Shown one piece after another: positions 56,771-64,000 of a DNA stretch of 64,000 nt; within the stretch, counting starts at the first letter, position 1; the number at the start of each line of letters is the position of its first letter. Origin of the DNA: Carettochelys insculpta (taxonomy: Eukaryota; Chordata; Testudines; Carettochelyidae). The DNA lies in contig NC_134160.1 in the NCBI RefSeq assembly GCF_033958435.1, positions 16,479,001 to 16,543,000 of the forward strand, read 5' to 3'. Below the pieces are notes generated by a model. It was not told the DNA's origin, did not search any database, and saw only the letters and a list, made by a program, of their open reading frames with translations. A program made the position numbers and the translations under genes.

Positions 56771-56949
56771 TTGAGCATTGGTCTGCTAAACCCAGGGTTG
56801 TGAGCTCAACCCTTGAGGCACCCAATTAGGGATCTGGGGCAAATAAATTAAAAAAAGAAAAAAGCTGTCAGGGAGGGTGATGGGTTCTGCTATGAGGGCA
56901 GGGGACTGGACTCAATGACCTCTGAAGGTCCCTTCCAGTTCTATGAGAT
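56771..56949 (+). mobile_element. CR1-tailed tRNA-derived SINE
   Basis: The tRNA-like head has GTGGTTTGAGCATTGGTCTG (box A region) and GGGTTGTGAGCTCAACCC (box B region). An A-rich linker follows (about 56848-56865). The tail GGGGACTGGACTCAATGACC, then TCTGAAGGTCCCTTCCAGTT, is a CR1 3' end. A tRNA head with a CR1-type tail is the layout of turtle SINEs mobilised by CR1. It is transcribed by RNA polymerase III when active. Confidence 0.8.
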
Positions 56950-57842
56950 AGGTGAAGAGCCAAAAGTGGCAGTTAGGTGCCTAAATACCTTTGGGTAGCT
57001 AGCTGTGCATCACCCTCTGCTATTTATAAATTCCTTCTTCTTGTCACTCTAGGCTACACAGAGAAAGCATCCACCATCGTGGGACCGATAGCCCTGCAGG
57101 ACTTAATTATGACCTTGTTCCGATAAATTTTTCTTCCCTTTTTGCATTCGTGATACCACTTACTTGGAAATTGACCTTTTCACCTCTGCAAAACTCACAG
57201 CGTGGTCCCAATTTACACCCATCTTCCAACTTCTTAACGCCGCACAAATGCGCAATGCAGGTGTCTCTTGTGGCTTTTTTTGCATCCTATGTGAGTGAAG
57301 CATGTAGCCTCATGTAAGACACAAGAATATGGAAAAACTTTTGAACCTTAGTGCTGGGTATTATTTTGGTTTAATAAATGGACTGAATTCTTCTAATGAT
57401 AAACCAAACTCTTATTTTGAGCCCACTAAAGTCAATTTGTTCCACTGAGTTAGAGTTATGGCTTTGGGCAAAATCACGTGACTTTTGTGGGCTTCAATTT
57501 CTCCTTCTCTTGAATGGATATAATGATACACACTTATTTTATGGGGATGTATGTCTTAATCATTTGTATCTTCAGTGAATTCTGCAATCCTGGCCATAAG
57601 ACAGCTGTAAAGGAGCCAGCATGTCCCAGTAATGTGGTTATAACACCCGGATGCCTGAGCGGGGACAAAAGAGCCACTGCACCCCCAGTTTTGTGATTCT
57701 GAGTGCATCAGAGGTGTAACAAAGGGGAGAGGACATGGCCTCCACACTCCCCTCTTCTGGCCCCTGACCAGAATTGGGCAGCTCATGGGCAAAGCCTTTC
57801 CCAGATGGGATGATGGAAGGGTGACCAAGACAATCTTGAGTG
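56950..57842. other. Unassigned DNA
   Basis: No gene or element recognised. The frames at 57396-57828 have no domains. Confidence 0.4.
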
Positions 57843-57845
57843 AAT

Positions 57846-58556
57846 AGCTGCGTCTACACGTGCACGCTACTTCGAAGTAGCGGCACCAACTTTGAAATAG
57901 CGCCCGTCGCGTCTACACGCGTCGGGCGCTATTTCGAAGTTAACTTCGACGTTAGGCGGCGAGACGTCGAAGTCGCTAACCTCATGAGGAGATAGGAATA
58001 GCGCCCTACTTCGACGTTCAACGTCGAAGTAGGGACCGTGTAGACGATCCGCGTCCCGCAACGTCGAAATTGCTGGGTCCTCCATGGCGGCCATCAGCTG
58101 GGGGGTTGAGAGATGCTCTCTCTCCAGCCCCTGCGGGGCTCTATGGTCACCGTGGGCAGCAGCCCTTAGCCCAGGGCTTCTGGCTGCTTCTGCGGCAGCT
58201 GGGGATCTATGCTGCAGGCACAGGGTCTGCAACCAGTTGTCAGCTCTGTGTATCTTGTGTTGTTTAGTGCAACTGTGTCTGGGAGGGGCCCTTTAAGGGA
58301 GCGGCTGGCTGTTGAGTCCGCCCTGTGACCCTGTCTGCAGCTGTGCCTGGCATCCCTATTTCGATGTGTGCTACTTTGACGTGTAGGCGTTCCCTCGCTG
58401 CGCCTATTTCGATGTTGGGCTGAGCAACGTCGAAGTTGAACATCGACGTTGCCAGCCCTGGAGGAAGTGCAGATGTTATTCATCGAAATAGACTATTTCG
58501 ATGTCGCAACATCGAAATAAGCTATTTCGATGTTGGCTGCACGTGTAGACGTAGCC
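57846..58556. mobile_element. Family-B palindromic DNA transposon, copy B3
   Basis: A 711 bp copy with exact 3 bp duplication AAT (57843-57845 and 58557-58559). It matches B1 and B2 along its whole length, including the non-palindromic middle with the minus-strand start codon and Gln-coding stretch (near 58206-58170). It is slightly better preserved in its terminal palindromes than B1 and B2. The 121- and 105-codon minus-strand frames and the + frames are not genes. Confidence 0.9.
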
Positions 58557-58559
58557 AAT

Positions 58560-59589
58560 GGTATGAAGTGGCACATGGGATCACTCCACATTCAGACATG
58601 GACCGTTTTGGTTGCCTGACCTGCTCTATGACAGCAGTCCTTCCAGCCCCACTGTTGTAACAGTGAGGCAAGAGACTTTTGACAGCAGTTTGTGCACCTC
58701 CCTTTGCACCTGGTAAGCACATTCCATTTCCAAGCAGCTCTCTCTATTTTTGGAAGCATAATTAAAAGACTTTTGGAGCATTGTTAAAGAGCTTGATTAA
58801 CAAGCCTGGTAACACCTGAACTTGTGAACTGGGCCAGCGTGCCACCTTGGAAATTAAAAACAACAAATAAAGCAACTCAAGAAGCAGCCCATGCTGTGAT
58901 CACCTGCTGGGAGCTGAGCTCATGGTTCCATTTCCCCCACAGCAAGAGGAACCCATAACAAAGCAGAAATCAGAAATCGGTTCCTGGCTTTCAAGTGCAT
59001 GAACATCCTGCATTGACCAGCTTGACCTCAGCTCTTGCTGAATGATGTGTTTTTCAATTCACTTTTAAGCTTAGAGCTCCCTTTATTAAAGCCCAGAAAA
59101 ATCAACTTTTCTATCACAGGTGTAGGGCAACCTACAGGTTAGCCGGCCTGGGCCTGTTACACCCCTTGGTTGCTAAGGTTTAAATCCTTTACCTGTCTAA
59201 TAAGTGCAACTACCTTACAGCGAGTCTCTGAATTGCAGTCCACCCATTTCCAACTGTGTGAACATGACAGGTCTAATTCTATTTGGCACCTGCTAGACAC
59301 TGTCCTCTGGCAGCCTACAACCAGTGGCTGTTCAAAGAAACTCAAAACAGCTGCTTCAAAAATGGAGGTGGAACCCTGTTGCTCGGGGGTGAAATGGAGC
59401 CATGAGCTCAGCTCCCATCCCATGAGCAAGACATGGGTTGATTCCCGAGATGCTTTATTTTTGGTTTTTAATGCCCAAGGTGGCATGTTGGCCCAGTTAC
59501 AAGTTCTAGTGTTACCAGGCTTGTTTATTCACCCAAAGGTACACCGAAACCAGAGAGAAGAGTTAAAACAACTAGACACCTACATGACT
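58560..59589. other. Unassigned DNA
   Basis: No gene recognised. A 154-codon frame at 59170-59634 runs into CR1 sequence and shows no other domain. Confidence 0.4.
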
Positions 59590-60595
59590 GAGAGGTGGCA
59601 AAGTTTGCAGGTGACACTAAAGTGCTCAAGATAGTTAAGACCAAAGCAGATTGTGAAGAACTTCAAAAAGATCTCACCAAACTGTGTGATTGGGCAATAA
59701 AATGGCAAATGAAATTTAATGTGGACCAATGTAAAGTGATGCATGTTGGAAAAAATAGCCCTGACTATACATACAGCATGATGGGAGCTAATTTAGCTAC
59801 AGATCTTGGAGTCATCATGGATAGTTCTCTGAAAACATCCACAGAGTGTGCAGTGGCAGTCAAAAAAGCAAACAGGATGCTAGGAATCATTAAAAAGGGA
59901 TAAAGAATAAGACAGAGAATATCTTATTGCCATTATATAAAACCATGGTATTACCACATCTTGAATACTGCGTGCAGATGTGGTCTCCTCATCTCAAAAA
60001 AGATATATTGACATTAGAAAAGGTTCAGAAAAGAGCAACTAAAATTATTAGAGGTTTGGAATAAGTCCCACATTAAGAGTGATTAAAGAGATTAGGACTT
60101 TTCAGTTTGGAAAAGAGGAGACTAAGGGGGGACACGATAGTGGTATATAAAATCATGAGTGGTGTGGAGAAAGTGAACAAGGAAAAATTATTTACTTGTT
60201 CCCCTAATATCAGAACTAGAGGACACCAAATGAAATTAATGGGAGGCTGTTTTAAAACAAATAAAAGGAAGTTCTTTTTCACACAACACGCAATCAACCT
60301 GTGGAACTGCTCGTCAGAGGAGGCTGTGAAAGGTAGGATTATAACAGGGTTTAAAAAAGAGCTAGATAAATTCATGGAGGTTAGGTCCATTAATGGCTAT
60401 TAGCCAGCATGGGTAAGCAATGGTGTCCCCAGCCTCTGTTTGTCTGAAGCTGGAGATGGATGGCAGGAAAGATTGCTTGATCGCTACCTGCTCGGTCCAC
60501 TCCCTCTGGGACACCTGATATTGGTTGCTGTCGGCAGAGAGGATACTGGGCTGGATGGACCTTTGGTCCAACCCACTATGGCCATTCTTTTGTTA
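59590..60595 (+). mobile_element. CR1 LINE 3' part, sense
   Basis: Starts within ORF2 at a region encoding VAKFAGDTKVL, a damaged form of the catalytic FADDTK segment (GD for DD), and continues as a 102-codon frame (59595-59903). It is broken near 59900 and runs to a 3' UTR ending AACCCACTATGGCCATTCTT. It belongs to the same subfamily as 62028-63795. Confidence 0.85.
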
Positions 60596-60599
60596 AAAG

Positions 60600-62027
60600 C
60601 CATCATAAAGTGTGTAATCCTTCACCTGAGGATTTAAACATCCCCCAAATTAGTAGTCTTAAATTAGTGTATTGAGTTTCCACCTCTGGTCCACAGAGGA
60701 CTTCAGATTCAAAGAAACCTGGCAAAAAGACTCCCTGGGGGATTATCAGAGAAGGAGGGGGATCTTTCTTGGGTTTCCTCCTCTTGCAGCTCACTCTAAA
60801 AGTTTGCTGACTCAAATGTAACTTGGAAGAGTTTACCAATGGACCAAATCCTACCCCCATTGATACCAGTGGAAATAATTCCTTTTGCCTTTGGGGGTAT
60901 GTTGTTTCTGAAAAGCTGGCCAAGCTGGAACTGCTAGCGTGGCTGCCAGGAGAGGAAATTGACCAGGGTTAATCTCTGCTTAATGAACCTGCTTCTTTCT
61001 GACAGCTGAAGACAAAGCTCCTTACCTCCCCATGATTGTCACAGAGTCTGTAACAAAGTCACACAGGCAGGCCAGGGGGTGTTAGTTCAGCCACCAGCAT
61101 TCAAGGGATGCAAAGCACACATCTCTCTCCCTGTCTTCTTGAAAGATGTTGCCACAAAATTGGAACATGCCCTTGAGTTAATGAATTCACTTTAGCCCCA
61201 CTTCCAGAGGGAGTTCCTTGCAAGTCAGGGACAGGATCAACACACATTTCACTCTCCGCTGGGCAGAGATTGATTTCCATCTGGCCCACGTAGCACTCTA
61301 GCCTTGGTGCTAGTCAGCCTGCATGCATTTGACAAGGCAAAGATGAGTAGCTAGAGGTTATTGATCTGCTTGAATCCCAGATATCTCTGCATGAAAAATG
61401 AGCCACTTAGAGCAATAAAAGGGCCTGGTTTGTATTTACGGGAAAGGTAATGAAACACTCCCAGAGACAGCTTGTTTGCACTGTGTGTTCATGCAGATGA
61501 GATGCTACGAGGTCCATAGATAATCTGGAGATACAGCTCCTCAGTGTTGAGCTCTGCTGTGGAGTTCTGAGCAGAGACATGAAAGGCTCTATCAGCAAGA
61601 GGTCCTTTTAATTCTACTACACTAGGCATGGCACCAGCCCTGCCAATATATGAGTGCCAATTTGGTAGTGAAGTACCTGTAAATAAATGCACAATGTTAT
61701 GTCCTGCCAGTGTAACCAGTAAGATGAGAAATACAACGGGTCAAAAATCTCTGCTGGCTCACACCTGCCTGAAGAGGGGTGCTCACGTACCTCGCTTTTT
61801 ATTTCTGATAATCTACTTCCTCCTTTCTCTCTTGGCCAAGGAAGAGAGTTCTTCTGGTAGCCACTGGGTCAGTGTCCCCTTTGCCCCAACTCTGCACATT
61901 TTGCCAGGTTTCTCCTTCTCTGTCAGCATGATCACAGGAAGCAAATGGAGGCCACAAATGACCAGGCAAAGGTGGAACTTGCAACAATGGCCTTGGCCTC
62001 CAGGGCAGAGGGAACAGGAAGGTGATC
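60600..62027. other. Unassigned DNA
   Basis: No gene or mobile element recognised. Frames under 140 codons lack domains. Confidence 0.4.
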
Positions 62028-63795
62028 ATAAGAACATAAGAACATAAGAATGGCCATACTGGGTCAGACCAAAGGTCCATGCAGCCCAGTATCCCATCTG
62101 CCAACAGTGGCCAATGCCAGGTGTCCCAGAGAAGGAGAACAGAAGACAATGATCAAGTGATTTGTCTCCTGCCATCCATCTCCTGCCCTTGTACTGAAGG
62201 CTAGGGCACCATACTTTACCCCTGGCTAATAGCCATTTATGGCCCTAACCTGCAAAAATTTATCGAGCTCTTTTTTAAACCCTAATAGAGTCCTGGCCTT
62301 CACAGCCTCCTCCGGCAAGGGGTTCCACAGGTTGACTGTGCGCTGTGTGAAGAAAAATTTCCTTTTATTAGTTTTGAACCTACTACCCATCAATTTCATT
62401 TGGTGTCCCCTAGTTCTTGTATTATGGGAAAAGGTAAATAATTTTTCTATATTCACTTTCTCCACACCATTCATGATTTTATATACCTCTATCATATCAC
62501 CCCTCAATCGCCTCTTTTCCAGACTGAAAAGTCCCAGTCTCTCTAGCCTCTCCCCATATGGGACCCGTTCCAAGCCCCTAATCATCTTAGTCGCCCTTTT
62601 CTGAACCTTTTCTAATGCCAATATATCTTTTTTGAGGTGAGGAGACCACATCTGCACGCAGTACTCAAGATCTGGGTGTACCATAGTTTTATATAGGGGA
62701 AGTATGATATCTTTTGTCTTATCATCTATCCCTTTTTTAATAATTCCTAACATCCTATTTGCTTTACTAACTGCCACTGCACACTGCGTAGATGTCTTCA
62801 GAGAACTATCCACTATAACTCCAAGATCCCTTTCCTGATCTGTCACAGCTAAATTTGACCCCATCATGTTGTATGTGTAATTTGGGTTATTTTTTTCCAA
62901 TGTGCATTACCTTACACTTACCCACATTAAATTTCATTTGCCATTTTGCTGCCCAATCACTCAGTTTGCTGAGATCTTTTTGTAGTTCTTCACAATCCCT
63001 TTTGCTTTTGACTGTCCTGAACAACTTGGTGTCATCTGCAAACTTTGCCACCTCACTGCTTACCTCATTTTCTAGATCATTGATGAACAAGTTGAACAGG
63101 ATCGGTCCCAGGACTGACCCCTGGGAACACCACTAGTTACCCACCTCCATTGTGAAAATTTACCATTTATTCCAACCCTTTGTTTTCTGTCTTTTAACCA
63201 ATTCCCGGTCCATGAAAGGATGTTTCCTCCTATCCCATGACCACCTAATTTACATAAAAGCCTTTGGTGTGGGACCGTGTCAAAGGCTTTCTGGAAATCT
63301 AGGTATATTATGTCCACTGGGTGCCCCTTCAAAGAATTCTAATAGATTAGTTAGACACGACTTCCCTCTGCAGAAACCATGCTGACTTTTGCCCAACAAT
63401 TTGTGCTCTTCTACGTGCCTTGCAATTTTATTCTTTACTATTGTTTCTACTAATTTGCCTGGTACTGATGTTAGACTTATCGGTCTATAATTGCCAGGGT
63501 CTCCTCTAGAACCTTTTTTAAATATTGGTGTTATATTGGCCGTCTTCCAGTCATTGGGTACGGAAGAGGATTTAAAGGATAGGTTACAAACCACTGTTAA
63601 TAACTCTGCAATTTCACATTTGAGTTCTTTCAGAACCCTTGGGTGAATACTGTCTGTTCCTGGAGACTTGTTACTATTCAGCTTATCAATTAACTCCAAA
63701 ACCTCCTCTAATGTCAGTTCAATCCGGGAGAGTTCCTCAGATTTGTCACCTAAAAAGGCTGGCTCAGATTTAGGAACCTCTGTAACATCAGAGAG
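62028..63795 (-). mobile_element. CR1 LINE, antisense, ~1.77 kb, best preserved CR1
   Basis: Begins at the tail side with CATAAGAACATAAGAACATA and extends to the early polymerase region at 63795, where the match to CR1 ends abruptly. It is 5'-truncated. It contains the longest CR1 reading frames in the window. Confidence 0.9.
62226..63790 (-). pseudogene. CR1 ORF2 polymerase and C-terminus, few frameshifts
   Basis: Reading leftward: LIDKLNSNKSPGTDSIHPRV, NYRPISLTSVPGKLVE and a HGFCRGKSCLTNLLEF segment (63280-63699). Next come DIIYLDFQKAFDTVPHQRLL and SGVPRG (63072-63332), then the catalytic FADDTKLF at about 63030 (62887-63090), and a 224-codon C-terminal frame (62226-62900) ending at the expected CR1 stop. 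Three frame changes (near 63300, 63080 and 62890) separate pieces that are otherwise continuous, so this copy decayed recently relative to the others. The endonuclease half is absent. It cannot function alone. Confidence 0.85.
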
Positions 63796-64000
63796 GTGAG
63801 TTCAGGAAGAAAGACAAGAGGCTTCAGAGGAGACTGGGGGAGTCCCAGAGAAAGGGTCTGGTCCTTGCAGCAGTCAGACAGAAAAGCCAGAGATGGGGAG
63901 GGATATGGAAATACCTGGGGGAAGGAGAGGAGGCTGGGTTAGCCTTCGGGGAGAAAAGTGGGAACTGAGAGAGAGAGGAGGTGCCAAAATCACTGGAGGG
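63796..64000. other. Purine-rich unassigned DNA
   Basis: G/A-rich sequence (GAGAGAGAGGAGG-type runs) follows the CR1 truncation point. No element or gene is recognised before the window ends. Confidence 0.4.

Noticed and set aside
1..64000. CRISPR arrays, operons, phage or plasmid features
   Set aside because: The repeats are dispersed transposons rather than regularly spaced direct repeats, and coding structure is entirely eukaryotic retroelement or transposon debris.

Overview
The window is vertebrate nuclear DNA, most likely from a turtle. CR1 LINEs are the commonest repeat, many ending in the ATTCTATG-type 3' octamer. Around them are CR1-tailed tRNA-derived SINEs, old MIR-like SINEs, Penelope-like elements, RTE-type LINEs and many short foldback DNA transposons. 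No rRNA, tRNA gene, CRISPR array, operon or convincing host exon was found. Almost every open frame of 60-270 codons is a chance frame or a fragment of a transposon protein. I read it as an intergenic or intronic stretch built by repeated nested transposition.

Layout: 1-4700 is mostly unassigned, with a C-rich repeat tract at 1200-2600. 4740-11470 holds scattered CR1 and Penelope fragments and one foldback (8331-8734). 11471-12180 is the first of three ~710 bp palindromic family-B DNA transposons. 14298-15152 is an inverted Penelope pair followed by family D. 17304-18049 has family A and an older relative. 22993-27174 is a ~3 kb RTE-type LINE interrupted by a family-A and a family-B element. 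28136-34562 is a nearly full-length ~4 kb LINE into which a 5'-inverted second copy of the same family has jumped; both carry perfect 12 bp target duplications. 37572-44321 is mainly CR1, interrupted by family A (twice) and family C. 45931-47089 is a head-to-head Penelope insertion with a 13 bp target duplication. 49252-53950 stacks CR1, a Harbinger-like element that still carries the start of a transposase, an LTR-like block and a composite foldback. 57846-58556 is the third family-B copy, and 59590-63795 holds two CR1 copies.

The unifying observation concerns the foldbacks. Families A, B, C and D share a terminal motif close to GGCTAYGTCTACAC, or GGGTGCATCTACAC in C, and nine of ten complete copies have exact 3 bp target duplications. 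The relative at 49926-50560 shares family B's end and leader and continues into a frame with the tryptophan-rich signature I associate with vertebrate PIF/Harbinger transposases. This makes a PIF/Harbinger origin likely for at least family B. The nesting also gives a relative chronology: CR1 and RTE copies came first, and the foldbacks later.
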